Below, in pieces: positions 8,898 to 18,963 of a stretch of 64,000 bases of DNA (the first letter of the stretch is position 1; every line of letters begins with the position of its first letter). Source of the DNA: Ferruginibacter sp. (GTDB taxonomy: Bacteria; Bacteroidota; Bacteroidia; Chitinophagales; Chitinophagaceae). A model generated the notes under the pieces. That model had not been told where the DNA came from. It made no database searches and saw only the letters and a program-made list of their open reading frames with translations. Location of the stretch: contig JANYGZ010000050.1 in assembly GCA_025362235.1 (NCBI GenBank), positions 28,439 to 92,438 on the forward strand. The letters run 5' to 3'. The position numbers and the translations under genes are program-made.

Positions 8898-8919
8898 AAT
8901 AACTATAATAAACATTTTT

Positions 8920-9924
8920 ATGAAAAAATTAATAACACTTATTTTAATAATTATTGCCTTTACCAATGTAAATGCTCAACAAAAAACCGGGTTTAGTGTA
9001 ATCAAAACATTTCATATTGCCAGTGCAGGGGGGTGGGATTATTTAGAAGTTGGGCCAATAAATGACTGGTTGTATGTGAGCCATGGTGGGCAGGTAAATA
9101 TCCTTAATAAAAAAACGGGCGACTCAGTTGGGGTAATTGAAAATACAACCGGTATACATGGTATTGCTTTTGATGTTGCCAATGGCAAAGGGTATACAAG
9201 CAACGGAAGATTAAATAATGTGTATGTATTTGACATGAACACCAATAAAGTGCTTACGAAAATTGCTACTGGCCAAAACCCCGATGCAATTATGTATGAA
9301 CCTTTTTCAAAAAAAATAATTACCTGCAATGGGCGCAGTAACAATTTGAGCATTATAGACCCTGCGAAAAATAAAGTAATAGATAGTGTAAGCGTTGGCG
9401 GCAAACCCGAGACGGCGGTTAGCGATGGTGCCGGTAAATTATTTGTAAATGTAGAAGACAAGAACGAAATTGTTGCGGTTGATACTAAAACCTTTAAGGT
9501 AATTAGCCGTTGGAGTATTTTGCCGGGAGATGGGCCAACCGGGCTTGCTTATGATAATAATACTAAACGGTTATTTGCAGGTTGCGATAAATTATTGATG
9601 GTGATAAATGCTACCAATGGTAAGGTAGTTGATAAACTGGCAATTGGCGATGGTTGCGATGGTGTGGTATTTGACCCTGCTTTAAAAAATATTTATACTT
9701 CCAATGGCGAGGGAACAATAACTGTTATTCATGAAGAAAGTGCTGATAAATTTACAGTAGTAGAAAATATTGTTACTAAAAGAGGAGCCAGAACAATTGC
9801 ATTGGATAAAGCTACCCATATATTATATTTGCCTACTGCAGAATTTGAACCGGCAGATCCCACCCAAAAAGAAAGGCCAAAAATGTTGCCAGGTACTTTT
9901 CAGGTGTTGGTGGTTGGCAAATAG
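8920..9924 (+). CDS. secreted YncE-like beta-propeller protein
   Basis: A 334-residue secreted protein (signal peptide about 1-19, ending NAQ). The rest is a series of seven-bladed propeller repeats of the YncE / YVTN type: GGWDYLEVGPINDWLYVSHG, KIATGQNPDAIMYEPFSK, VSVGGKPETAVSDGAGKLFV, LPGDGPTGLAYDNNTKRLF, IGDGCDGVVFDPALKNIYT and TIALDKATHILYLPTAE. Propellers of this kind act as periplasmic binding or scaffold proteins; no catalytic residues are visible. The gene is 22 bp upstream of the TolC-like gene, so it probably heads the efflux operon, and may deliver or sense the exported compound (inference). Confidence 0.88.
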   Translation: MKKLITLILIIIAFTNVNAQQKTGFSVIKTFHIASAGGWDYLEVGPINDWLYVSHGGQVNILNKKTGDSVGVIENTTGIHGIAFDVANGKGYTSNGRLNNVYVFDMNTNKVLTKIATGQNPDAIMYEPFSKKIITCNGRSNNLSIIDPAKNKVIDSVSVGGKPETAVSDGAGKLFVNVEDKNEIVAVDTKTFKVISRWSILPGDGPTGLAYDNNTKRLFAGCDKLLMVINATNGKVVDKLAIGDGCDGVVFDPALKNIYTSNGEGTITVIHEESADKFTVVENIVTKRGARTIALDKATHILYLPTAEFEPADPTQKERPKMLPGTFQVLVVGK

Positions 9925-9945
9925 CAGCTTTATTAAATAACAAAT

Positions 9946-11187
9946 ATGAATTGTAAAATTGCAACAATATTTTTCGTCTTTTTAACAAGTATTGGTACAG
10001 CACAAAATAAAGACATTGATTATTTTATAAAACAGGGGCTGCAAAACAGCCCCTTACTAAAAGACTATCAGCTACAGATTCAGACAAATGCAATTGACAG
10101 CCAGCGTTTGCGGGTATCTTACCTGCCGCAGGTAAATGCCGGTACTGCTGCAGCTTATGCACCGTTAATAAAAGGTTGGGGTTACGATGGAGCCATTACT
10201 AATCTTCATACGTTTAATGCACTGGTTACTGTATCGCAGCCAATAATTGGTAAAAACAATATAACTAACCAGTATATGGCTTTACATCTCCAGAATTTAG
10301 GCTTGCAAAATCAGGGCAAAATATCGGAGCAGGATTTAAAACGAAGCATAGCCCAGCAGTACATTACTGTTTATGGCGATTTAGAGCAGATTCGCTTTAA
10401 TACCGAATTAATGGACTTATTAAAAGAAGAAGAAAGTATTCTGAAAAAACTGGCAGAAAAGGGAGTGTATAAACAAACCGATTTTCTTTCTTTTATGGTA
10501 AGTATTCAACAGCAGGAGCTGATAATAAAACAATTGAAACAACAGTATCAAAATAATTTTTCCACGCTTAATTATATCAGCGGTTTGTCAGATACAGCCT
10601 ATACCATTTTACCGGTACCTCAATTATTAAATGAGGCATTACCCCCTTTAGAACAAACAGTATTTTATCACCAATACCAGCTGGATAGTTTGAAAATAAA
10701 AAATACTGACCAGCAAATTGATTTTAACTACCAGCCTAAAATAAATGTATTTGCAGATGGCGGCTATAATTCGTCTTTTCTCACTACCCCATATAAAAAT
10801 TTTGGCGTTAGCGCAGGTGTAAGCCTTGTTGTACCTATTTATGATGGGAATCAAAAAAAAATGCTCCATCAAAAAAATACCATTGCTGAGCAGAACCGTC
10901 AGAATTACCTGAACTTTTTTAGCAAACAATATAAGCAGCAAATAGATCAATTGCAGCAACAGCTTGTATTGGCAGAACAGTTGATACAACAGGCAACTGT
11001 TCAGATAAAATATGCAGAAGGCTTAATAAATGCACAACGCCCGCAATTAGTAACCGGCGATGTGCGTATTGCAGATTATATTATTGCTATTGGCAATTAC
11101 CTGAATGCTAAAAATATTATTACACAAAATACCATTACTAAACTGCAATTAAATAATCAGATAAATTACTGGAACCGAAAACAATAA
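9946..11187 (+). CDS. TolC-family outer-membrane efflux protein
   Basis: A 413-residue TolC-type outer-membrane channel. A signal peptide (about 1-19) is followed by the usual duplicated architecture of long helices and short beta strands: an N-terminal half with DYQLQIQTNAIDSQRLRVSY and LPQVNAGTAAAYAPL, and a second half with FNYQPKINVFADGGYNSSF, VSAGVSLVVPIYDG and long amphipathic helices rich in Gln. The length is typical of the OEP family. It precedes the adaptor by 6 bp, so the three efflux components follow the order channel, adaptor, pump. TolC proteins link the inner-membrane pump to the outside. The substrate is unknown. Confidence 0.92.
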   Translation: MNCKIATIFFVFLTSIGTAQNKDIDYFIKQGLQNSPLLKDYQLQIQTNAIDSQRLRVSYLPQVNAGTAAAYAPLIKGWGYDGAITNLHTFNALVTVSQPIIGKNNITNQYMALHLQNLGLQNQGKISEQDLKRSIAQQYITVYGDLEQIRFNTELMDLLKEEESILKKLAEKGVYKQTDFLSFMVSIQQQELIIKQLKQQYQNNFSTLNYISGLSDTAYTILPVPQLLNEALPPLEQTVFYHQYQLDSLKIKNTDQQIDFNYQPKINVFADGGYNSSFLTTPYKNFGVSAGVSLVVPIYDGNQKKMLHQKNTIAEQNRQNYLNFFSKQYKQQIDQLQQQLVLAEQLIQQATVQIKYAEGLINAQRPQLVTGDVRIADYIIAIGNYLNAKNIITQNTITKLQLNNQINYWNRKQ

Positions 11188-11193
11188 ACTGCC

Positions 11194-12132
11194 ATGCTGA
11201 AAAAATATTCATTAATGCTGTCGTTGTTATTTGCCATCACCTGCCTGGTAAGTTGTGGTTCAAATAAAAATGCGGCTACAACAGATACTCCGGTTGCTGA
11301 AGCCGGAACACCTGTAACGCTTACCAGTATTACTGTTGGGCCACTGTTGGAAACTACAGAATTAAATGCCACATCTGCTTTTCAACTGAAATCATTTGTA
11401 AAAGCAAATACCACAGGCTACCTGCAACTGGTAAATGCACAGTTGGGTAAATATATAACCAAAGGGCAGGATATGTTTGTTATTAAAAATAAGGAAGCAG
11501 AAGCCCTGGGTAATACAGTTAATGTATTGGATTCTTCTTTTCGTTTTACGGGTATTATACATATTAAAGCACCTGGCAGCGGTTATGTTTCTGTACTTAC
11601 TTACAAGGCAGGTGACTATGTTACCGATGGCGAGCAATTAGCCACGATAAGTGACGTAAACAGTTTTGTGTTTTTGCTGGATTTGCCTTACGAATTAAAA
11701 AACTATTTAGCGGGCAATAAAAACCTGCAGTTGAAATTACCCGATGGCACTGTATTAAATGGTTACGTAGCTGCATTGATGCCGGTGGTGGATGCAGTGT
11801 CGCAAACACAGCAGGTTGTTATAAAAGTAAATAGCAAACAACAAATACCAGAGAACCTGATAGCAAAAGTAACCATTGTAAAAAAATCAAAAGCCAATGC
11901 CTTTTTACTGCCTAAAGATGCGGTATTGACAGACGAAGTGCAAAGCCAGTTTTGGGTAATGAAATTAACAGATAGTGCAACAGCAGTAAAAGTTCTAATA
12001 AAAAAAGGTTTGGAGAATAATAACCAGGTAGAAATTCTTTCACCCATATTTTCTGCTACAGATAAAATATTATTAAGCGGCAATTATGGAGTGGCGGATA
12101 CTGCAAAAGTAACAGTAACACAAGAGCAATAA
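11194..12132 (+). CDS. RND efflux periplasmic adaptor (membrane fusion) lipoprotein
   Basis: A 312-residue adaptor. The N terminus is a lipoprotein signal with lipobox LVSC (Cys21). The lipoyl/biotinyl-like half motif (FVKANTTGYLQLVNAQLGKYI, then IHIKAPGSGYVSVLTYKAGDYV) flanks only a very short linker instead of the long coiled-coil hairpin, and a beta-barrel domain with FVFLLDLPYE follows, ending in a membrane-proximal domain. The missing hairpin makes it shorter than MexA/AcrA-type adaptors, which is usual in some heavy-metal or Bacteroidota adaptors. It couples the TolC-like channel to the RND pump. The pump gene follows after a 190-bp gap that holds a palindromic element. Confidence 0.9.
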   Translation: MLKKYSLMLSLLFAITCLVSCGSNKNAATTDTPVAEAGTPVTLTSITVGPLLETTELNATSAFQLKSFVKANTTGYLQLVNAQLGKYITKGQDMFVIKNKEAEALGNTVNVLDSSFRFTGIIHIKAPGSGYVSVLTYKAGDYVTDGEQLATISDVNSFVFLLDLPYELKNYLAGNKNLQLKLPDGTVLNGYVAALMPVVDAVSQTQQVVIKVNSKQQIPENLIAKVTIVKKSKANAFLLPKDAVLTDEVQSQFWVMKLTDSATAVKVLIKKGLENNNQVEILSPIFSATDKILLSGNYGVADTAKVTVTQEQ

Positions 12133-12168
12133 TTTTAAATCGCAGGTAGCCAAGTTCATTGCAGGGGT

Positions 12169-12279
12169 ATTCCAAATTGTCGCTTCGGGTTTCGGCCGGT
12201 GGGGACACCGGGCCGAGGCTGAGCCGTGGTTGGTGTCCACACCAACCACTTGTTGTGGCGACAAGCGACAATTTAGAAT
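12169..12279. repeat. 111-bp GC-rich palindromic element (REP/MITE-like) inside the efflux operon
   Basis: Terminal arms 12169-12184 and 12264-12279 are 16-bp inverted repeats with one mismatch (ATTCCAAATTGTCGCT against the reverse complement of the right arm). Inside, TGGTTGGTGT (12227-12236) pairs perfectly with ACACCAACCA (12239-12248) around two bases, and GGTGGGGACACC adds another fold. The interior is far richer in G and C than the flanking DNA. It encodes no protein. Such intergenic folds can be non-autonomous transposon relics, transcription attenuators or mRNA stabilisers; which one is not decidable here. Confidence 0.7.
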
Positions 12280-12322
12280 GCACCGCATTGCAGGCACCTG
12301 CTATTATTATATTTTATAAACG

Positions 12323-15300
12323 ATGAAGAACTTTTTCATTTCACATAAAAACCCGGTAACGGTTGTTATTGCCATCATTATTTTAGGTGGATTTTTTGCG
12401 TACAGCAAAATGCAGACTGCGTTGTTTCCGGAAATTACATTTCCAAAAATAAAAATAATAGCAGATGCAGGCCAGCAGCCGGTAAACAAAATGATGATTA
12501 CGGTAACACGTGAATTGGAGAATGCTGTAAAGCAGGTGCCTGATTTAAAAATGATACGCAGTACCACCAGCCGGGGCAGTTGCGAAATAAGCGCCTTCAT
12601 GGATTGGAAAGCCAATATTGATGTAAGCCAGCAAAGGATAGAGAGTAAAATTAGTGAGATAAGAAACATATTGCCACCTGATGTACAAATTACTGTGGAA
12701 CGGATGAACCCATCCATTTTACCTGTAATTGGCTACACATTAGAAGCCCCGTCATTATCGCCTATTGACCAAAAGCTATTGGCTATGTACACCATCAAAC
12801 CTTTTTTATCGCAGGTTGAAGGAGTAAGCGAGATAAGGGTAATTGGAGGTAAAGCCAAAGAGTTTTGGCTTACACTCAACAAAGGTAAAATGAGTACGCT
12901 GGGTATTACTCCCGACGCAATAACTACCGCATTAAGTCAAACAAATTTTATTAAATCAAATGGTTATTTATCAGATTACCGTCAAATGTATTTAACGGTA
13001 ACCGATGCGGTAGTAGATACAAAAAACGAACTGGAAAAATTAGTCATCAGTAATAACGGCAAGCGAATTGTTACACTGCAGGACATAGCTGCAATCCAAA
13101 TTCAGGAAGGAAAGGAATACGTAAAAATAAATGCCAACGGACATTCGGCAATTTTACTGGCGGTTGTAAAGCAGCCCAACGCTAACCTGGTTGACCTATC
13201 TGCAAAAATGCAAACTAAGGTAGAGGATCTTCGGAAAATTTTACCAAAAGGGGTAACTATTCAACCCTATTATGTACAAAGCGATTTTGTAAAAGATTCT
13301 GTAAAAAGTGTAACAGATAGTTTGTGGATTGGTGTGCTGTTAGCCATACTGGTAGCCATTATTTTTCTGCGTTCCTTAAAGGCAAGTGCGGTTATTTTAA
13401 TTACCATACCGGTTACTTTGCTGCTGACACTTATTGTACTGTATGCAACTGGGCAAACCTTTAATATTATGACGCTTGGGGCAATTGCTGCTGCCATCGG
13501 TTTAATAATTGATGATGCCATTGTGGTAGTTGAACAAATACATCGTACACATGAAGAACACCCTGAAGAACCCACGGCTGCTTTGTTACAAAAAGCCATC
13601 AGGTATTTATTGCCAGCCATGATCGGCTCGTCGTTAAGTACTATTGTTATTTTTCTTCCCTTCATATTAATGACCGGTGTAGCGGGTGCGTATTTTAAAG
13701 TGATGACAGACACTATGATTGTTACATTGGCTTGTTCATTTTTTGTAAGCTGGGTTTGTTTGCCCGTAATTTATTTGCTTTTCACCCGAAGCAAACCAAG
13801 GGTACTTTCCGCTAAACAGGCACTTAAAAAATCAAGACAGAATAAGCCTGCTCCACATGGTGTACACAATCAAAAATGGGTAGGTTTTTTTATTAAAAAA
13901 CCTGTTATTAGTTTGATTATAATTTTATTACTAGGGTTTTCTATCTGGTATATTTTGCCAAAATTAGAAACAGGTTTTTTGCCTGATATGGACGAAGGAA
14001 GTGTGGTATTGGATTACAGTTCGCCCCCTGGTACTTCCCTGGAAGAGACTGACAGAATGCTTCGGGAAGTGGAAAAAATTATTACCAGAATACCAGAGGT
14101 TGAAACTTATTCCCGCAGAACAGGAACGCAAATGGGGTTTTTTATTACAGAACCTAATCGTGGTGACTACCTGATACAATTAAAACAAAACCGTAAAAAA
14201 ACTACTAATGATGTAATAGATGAAATACGCGGTAAGGTTGAAAAATCTCAACCTGCTTTACGTATCGATTTTGGCCAGGTAATTGGCGATATGCTGGGCG
14301 ATTTGATGACATCTGTACAACCAATTGAAGTAAAGATTTTTGGCAACGACCAGAAGAAATTGCAGCAATTATCCAGACAGGTTGCAGCAGTGGTAACAAA
14401 CGTAAAAGGTACCGCAGATGTATTTGATGGAATTGTTATTGCAGGGCCATCTATTTCCATTCAACCCAATGCTACCACACTTGCGCAATATGGTATTACG
14501 CCTGCTAACCTGCAATATCAATTACAATCTGCATTGGAAGGAAATATAGTAGGCACTGTATTTGAAAAAGAACAGCTTTCAGCATTAAGGATCGTATATC
14601 CAGGAAACCGTAACCTGAGTGTGGAAGATATACGAAAGTTGCAAATATTTTTACCAAATGGCAAATTAAAACCCATTACAGAGCTGGCGGATATTACACT
14701 AAATGCAGGGGATGCAGAGATAGAGCGGCAAGATTTACAATCAATGGGCGTTGTGACCGGGAGACTCGATAACCGCGACCTTGGTAGTGTAATGAAGGAT
14801 ATAAAAAAATCAGTTGACGCCAATGTGATGATGCCAACAGGTTACCACATTGTATACGGAGGAGCTTATGCCGATCAGCAAAAATCTTTTAAGGAACTGC
14901 TAATGATTTTGATAACCAGCAGCCTGCTGGTATTTATGGTAATATTATTTTTGTTCAGGGATTTTAAAGTGGCATTATTGATATTGCTTGTTGCAGTACT
15001 GGGTATTAGCGGCAGTTATTTAGGATTGTACCTTACACATACGCCATTAAACGTGGGTAGTTATACAGGTTTAATAATGATTGTAGGAATTATTGGCGAA
15101 AACGCCATTTTTACTTTCCTGCAATTCAGGGAATCATTGCGGCAAACCAATAATGTTGACGAAGCTATTATCTATTCTATCTCTACCCGGTTACGCCCTA
15201 AACTAATGACAGCATTAGGTGCAATCATTGCATTAATGCCCATTGCATTGGGTATTGGCACAGGGGCACAATTACATCAGCCTCTGGCTATTTCGGTGAT

Positions 15301-15400
15301 TGGCGGTTTTTTAGTTGCACTGCCTTTATTATTAATTGTATTGCCAAGTTTGATGCGGCTATTTTATAAGAATAGCAAGCCTGTTACAGTGACCGATTAA
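12323..15400 (+). CDS. efflux RND transporter permease
   Basis: A 1025-residue inner-membrane pump of the RND superfamily with full length and the internal duplication of 12 membrane helices and two large periplasmic loops. The adjacent acidic pair of TM4 is present in LIIDDAIVVVEQIHR (Asp397, Asp398) and the second half has GIIGENAIFTFLQF at the equivalent place. The loop segment PIEVKIFGNDQKKLQQLSRQ resembles CusA/CzcA-type heavy-metal pumps more than drug pumps, but the residues lining the substrate path cannot be assigned with confidence. It is driven by the proton gradient and works with the upstream adaptor and TolC protein. Substrate uncertain: metal ions or a small organic compound. 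Confidence 0.94.
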   Translation: MKNFFISHKNPVTVVIAIIILGGFFAYSKMQTALFPEITFPKIKIIADAGQQPVNKMMITVTRELENAVKQVPDLKMIRSTTSRGSCEISAFMDWKANIDVSQQRIESKISEIRNILPPDVQITVERMNPSILPVIGYTLEAPSLSPIDQKLLAMYTIKPFLSQVEGVSEIRVIGGKAKEFWLTLNKGKMSTLGITPDAITTALSQTNFIKSNGYLSDYRQMYLTVTDAVVDTKNELEKLVISNNGKRIVTLQDIAAIQIQEGKEYVKINANGHSAILLAVVKQPNANLVDLSAKMQTKVEDLRKILPKGVTIQPYYVQSDFVKDSVKSVTDSLWIGVLLAILVAIIFLRSLKASAVILITIPVTLLLTLIVLYATGQTFNIMTLGAIAAAIGLIIDDAIVVVEQIHRTHEEHPEEPTAALLQKAIRYLLPAMIGSSLSTIVIFLPFILMTGVAGAYFKVMTDTMIVTLACSFFVSWVCLPVIYLLFTRSKPRVLSAKQALKKSRQNKPAPHGVHNQKWVGFFIKKPVISLIIILLLGFSIWYILPKLETGFLPDMDEGSVVLDYSSPPGTSLEETDRMLREVEKIITRIPEVETYSRRTGTQMGFFITEPNRGDYLIQLKQNRKKTTNDVIDEIRGKVEKSQPALRIDFGQVIGDMLGDLMTSVQPIEVKIFGNDQKKLQQLSRQVAAVVTNVKGTADVFDGIVIAGPSISIQPNATTLAQYGITPANLQYQLQSALEGNIVGTVFEKEQLSALRIVYPGNRNLSVEDIRKLQIFLPNGKLKPITELADITLNAGDAEIERQDLQSMGVVTGRLDNRDLGSVMKDIKKSVDANVMMPTGYHIVYGGAYADQQKSFKELLMILITSSLLVFMVILFLFRDFKVALLILLVAVLGISGSYLGLYLTHTPLNVGSYTGLIMIVGIIGENAIFTFLQFRESLRQTNNVDEAIIYSISTRLRPKLMTALGAIIALMPIALGIGTGAQLHQPLAISVIGGFLVALPLLLIVLPSLMRLFYKNSKPVTVTD

Positions 15401-15564
15401 TTTTTTGTACCGGTATGCACAAGTACAATTTCGCCTGGTTTTAAAATGCGATATTTTTTAGAAAGTTAAAGTAAGAGCAATTGTTTTTGAAGCAGCGATT
15501 GACAGAATGAATAATCAGTTCAAAAAAATGCTGATAAGGGCAGTTCATTATATACATTTTCTTT

Positions 15565-18090
15565 TTAAAATATCAATGTTATACCAAGGTATAAGCCACC
15601 AGGTTTGGCGTACGGATTATTTAAATAATTTAACCGCCTGTAATACTCAAGGCTTAGAATATGGAAAATGTTTTCAATACCAACACTTGCTTCCATAAAT
15701 GGCACTTTGTCCAGCAGGTTAAAATTGGAGTTTTTGTTGTATTCAATATTAGCCTTGTTCATGTTGCCCCAATAGGCATTGAATGAAAAGCGCTCCCTCC
15801 AGCCCAACTTTTGCAGTAACGGAATTTTATCAAATAAGGCACCACCAAGAGAAAACCTTGTATGTAGGCTTATATATTTATCGGCAGCAAACTCGTAAGG
15901 CACCATGGTATTAAACTGGTATTTACTGGCAACATAATATTCATTCCCTGCGGGAATATTCAATAAAAGGTATGGTAGTGTACCGAATACCTTGCCTGCT
16001 TCCAGCTTATAGTACAGCATACTCTTTGGCGGCAGCCGCAACCGTTGCTCGATACCCACATTTATTTTATGAAAATTAAATTGCGCCTTTCCATGCTCGA
16101 AACCATAAGTATATTTGGCATATAGAATTGGAAAGAATGTCCCTAGGTTTATTTTATCATAATTTGAAATCCTTGATCTTTCTTTATGTGCATAACGGAT
16201 ACCAATAGACGCTTCTGCAACAGGCAAACTTGTTGCAAAAACACTATCGTAAACTATGTCAGTATCGTCCTTTATGGGTCGGTATTTAAAATAAAAAACA
16301 GGGTTGAGTACTTTATAGCTTAACGAGGCCCTGGCACTAAAATCGGGCGAAAGGTATTGCTCATGTTTTAGCAATAACTGCTTTGTATAAACTCTCGTAA
16401 AAGGAATAGGCTTTCTCAATAATGAATGAATAAGGTTGTCTTTATCAAGCTCATCTTCATTGTCAATAATAAAATCATAATCTTCACCATACGAGAGCGT
16501 TGTTTTTGTAAAGCGGGGTTCATTCCAAACGTATTTAACGCCCAGAAGCCCTTTAAATTTCATGTCCTTTAAGCCATAAGCACCATACCCATAAATATTT
16601 ATTTTTTTACTGATGCCGGGCATTGTCCAAAAGCCCAAACGTAACCTGCATCCTTCAATTGAGTTGATGCTGAAAAAGGTGGAGTAGGGACCGACGCGTA
16701 ATATATTGTCAAAATCCCATGCGCCGCTGCCACCAAAGGCAATTAATTTAATGTCTCTTTGGAATTGTTTATTTTCTTTTAGCGAATCCACCATGATATA
16801 AATATTTTTTTCATGCCTTGTTAAGGAATCAGTACGATACTGCTGCCAGAAAGTTTCTGGTTTATTCCAGTTAGTGGTTTCTTCTTTGTGCATGAGGCTG
16901 CTTGCAATTACTGAAGGCTGACTTGTGTTTAAATTTATTTTATCTATTACTGTTGTATTCTTTATAATAAACTTTACACCATTTTTATTAGCTGGGGCTG
17001 GTATGCCAAGCAATGCCGGGCCGCTTTCAAATTTAACTTCTGTTGAATATTTAAACGGCATGTACACCATTTTATCGTTGGAGCTGTCATTAACCTGTTT
17101 ATATTCTTCGCTATAATTTATATCACTTACAAAATTAAGATTAGCCGTCTTGTTCAGGTGCATATCAATATTTTCCACCGCAAGCGTATTGGTATTGATC
17201 CACATTGTACCATTAAAAGCCTTTTCGTAAGACCGCAATGGAATAAATCTTATCTGTTGAATGGTTACACCGTTTTCCACCAAAGTATCGCCCTGAAAAT
17301 ATTTGTAATAACTGAATGCTTTAGAATTTAAAGGACTCACATAAGTCTGGTCAAAAATCGGTATCCAGTCATCATATACATTAAAATAAAAATAGAATTT
17401 GTCCAATTTGCTCAATATGTCATCTGTTTTAAGTCCAAGTTTTTTTTTGGCAATGATATTTTCACTTTCAATGTTGGGTGAAACAGAATGATAATTATTA
17501 GCAATGCTTTCGGCAAAGTAGATCGGCAGCTCTTTATCATTTTTTGCCATACTGTCAATGCCCTCATAGGTTTTTAGCATTAAATTTTTTAACCCGGTAC
17601 CTTTTGCTTTTTCAAAATCAATGTTATCAACATCCAATTCATTTCTTGTATAGCGCTGGTAGCTGAAACTTCTAAACCGGGATGGATTGTTGCCGGCTTT
17701 ATGTTCAATTATTTTTTCCATAAATGTCTTACCTGGCTTTGTTGTAGTACCCACCACAACTTCATGTAAGGCATCGGGCTTAGTTTTCAGCTCAACTGCC
17801 AGACCCGATGTATGGCCCTGGCGAAGACCTATAATATAAGTTTCAAAACCAACGCTGGTTATTTCCAGGCTGTCATACCAGTTATCGGTGTGTAAGCTAA
17901 AAGAACCATCCATTTTTGACATGGTACTGTTATTACTGCCTTTTAAATGTACCGTTGCATTTTGTAAAACTTGTTTATTTGCATCTGATAATTTACCAGA
18001 AATGATAAAATTACTTTGGCTAAACAAACTGTTTGCATAGCATAAACTTAAAATAATAAAAAAAAATATTTTTTTGAGACTATAATTCAT
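15565..18090 (-). CDS. DUF5686-family outer-membrane protein with carboxypeptidase-regulatory-like domain
   Basis: An 841-residue outer-membrane protein. A signal peptide (about 1-24) is followed by a CarboxypepD_reg-like beta-sandwich (residues 28-110, ISGKLSDANKQVLQNATVHL and ITSVGFETYII), then the long DUF5686 region that ends in a predicted beta barrel with many alternating aromatic strands and a C-terminal Phe (LYLGITLIF), the usual outer-membrane insertion signal. DUF5686 proteins are common in Bacteroidota and have no settled function; surface attachment or transport roles have been proposed. It is transcribed convergently with the RND pump and divergently from the sigma-factor unit, with 296 bp of shared upstream DNA. 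Confidence 0.9.
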   Translation of the reverse strand: MNYSLKKIFFFIILSLCYANSLFSQSNFIISGKLSDANKQVLQNATVHLKGSNNSTMSKMDGSFSLHTDNWYDSLEITSVGFETYIIGLRQGHTSGLAVELKTKPDALHEVVVGTTTKPGKTFMEKIIEHKAGNNPSRFRSFSYQRYTRNELDVDNIDFEKAKGTGLKNLMLKTYEGIDSMAKNDKELPIYFAESIANNYHSVSPNIESENIIAKKKLGLKTDDILSKLDKFYFYFNVYDDWIPIFDQTYVSPLNSKAFSYYKYFQGDTLVENGVTIQQIRFIPLRSYEKAFNGTMWINTNTLAVENIDMHLNKTANLNFVSDINYSEEYKQVNDSSNDKMVYMPFKYSTEVKFESGPALLGIPAPANKNGVKFIIKNTTVIDKINLNTSQPSVIASSLMHKEETTNWNKPETFWQQYRTDSLTRHEKNIYIMVDSLKENKQFQRDIKLIAFGGSGAWDFDNILRVGPYSTFFSINSIEGCRLRLGFWTMPGISKKINIYGYGAYGLKDMKFKGLLGVKYVWNEPRFTKTTLSYGEDYDFIIDNEDELDKDNLIHSLLRKPIPFTRVYTKQLLLKHEQYLSPDFSARASLSYKVLNPVFYFKYRPIKDDTDIVYDSVFATSLPVAEASIGIRYAHKERSRISNYDKINLGTFFPILYAKYTYGFEHGKAQFNFHKINVGIEQRLRLPPKSMLYYKLEAGKVFGTLPYLLLNIPAGNEYYVASKYQFNTMVPYEFAADKYISLHTRFSLGGALFDKIPLLQKLGWRERFSFNAYWGNMNKANIEYNKNSNFNLLDKVPFMEASVGIENIFHILSLEYYRRLNYLNNPYAKPGGLYLGITLIF

Positions 18091-18386
18091 AAATTTTGAG
18101 TGTGATAATTATACCGTCCCGCATTAATTTTATGTAGCATTTTTTATATAGTAGGGAAGCCAGGAGAAATGGTTGGGTGCAGGTTAGCTATTTGCAAATA
18201 CTTTATAGATGTTTTTTTATTTAACGACCTTTGTACAAATTAACAAAGCCGTCAATTGAATTAATCAGTTTTTATACAATATTGAACTGTAATCTTTGTT
18301 TTCCTGAGCATGGTTTGGATAAGTGGAGCATAAAAGGTAAAGATATTTACTGATGCACCCAACCATTTTACTAAGGCACTACCACT

Positions 18387-18953
18387 ATGTTAGTAAACCC
18401 GATAAATACATTGGACAAAGAAACTGAACTGATACAATCCTGTATAGATGGGGACAGGTATTCCCAGAGCCAGTTGTATGAGTTGTTTATTCCAAAAATG
18501 TTTGCAGTTTGTTTGCGGTATTCTAAAAACAGGGAGGATGCCGAAGAAATAGTTCAGGAAGGTTTTGTACAGGTTTTTAAGTCTTTGAGAAGTTTTAAAA
18601 AGGAGGGCTCATTTGAAGCCTGGATAAGAAAGATAATGGTTTACTGCTGTATAAAACATTTTAGAAGTAAAGCAAAAATGCACCCCGTAGTAAATATTGA
18701 ATCCATTAATTTGGAAGAAATAGGTAACGAAGATATAATTGCCCGGCTGGGCAAAAAAGAATTATTAAAAATGGTACAGGCATTACCACCGGCATATAGA
18801 ATGATTTTTAACCTTTATGTTTTTGAGAGGATGAAACACCGGGAAATTGCAGAACAGTTAGGAATTTCAGAAGGTACTTCTAAATCCAATTTCTTTGATG
18901 CTAAAATTAGCTTGCAAAGGGCTGTAGCCAACAGTCTTAAAATTGCTAAATAA
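18387..18953 (+). CDS. ECF-type RNA polymerase sigma factor
   Basis: A 188-residue sigma-70 family protein. Region 2 (about 20-90) has LYELFIPKMFAVCLRYSKN, REDAEEIVQEGFVQVFKSL and FEAWIRKIMVYCCIKHFRSK; region 4 (about 125-180) has LPPAYRMIFNLYVFERMKH and the HTH EIAEQLGISEGTSKSNFFDA. There is no region 3, so it is an ECF sigma factor. It ends 10 bp before the gene for a membrane-anchored barrel protein, in the place where an anti-sigma factor usually lies. This suggests that the neighbour restrains it. Confidence 0.94.
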   Translation: MLVNPINTLDKETELIQSCIDGDRYSQSQLYELFIPKMFAVCLRYSKNREDAEEIVQEGFVQVFKSLRSFKKEGSFEAWIRKIMVYCCIKHFRSKAKMHPVVNIESINLEEIGNEDIIARLGKKELLKMVQALPPAYRMIFNLYVFERMKHREIAEQLGISEGTSKSNFFDAKISLQRAVANSLKIAK

Positions 18954-18963
18954 AATATTTAAT

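Noticed and set aside
18943..18963. TTG start for the barrel protein after the sigma factor
   Set aside because: ATG at 18964 is the next codon choice, avoids overlap with the sigma gene and begins the acidic tail. The same reasoning moved the starts of the genes at 30868, 34434 and 48092.
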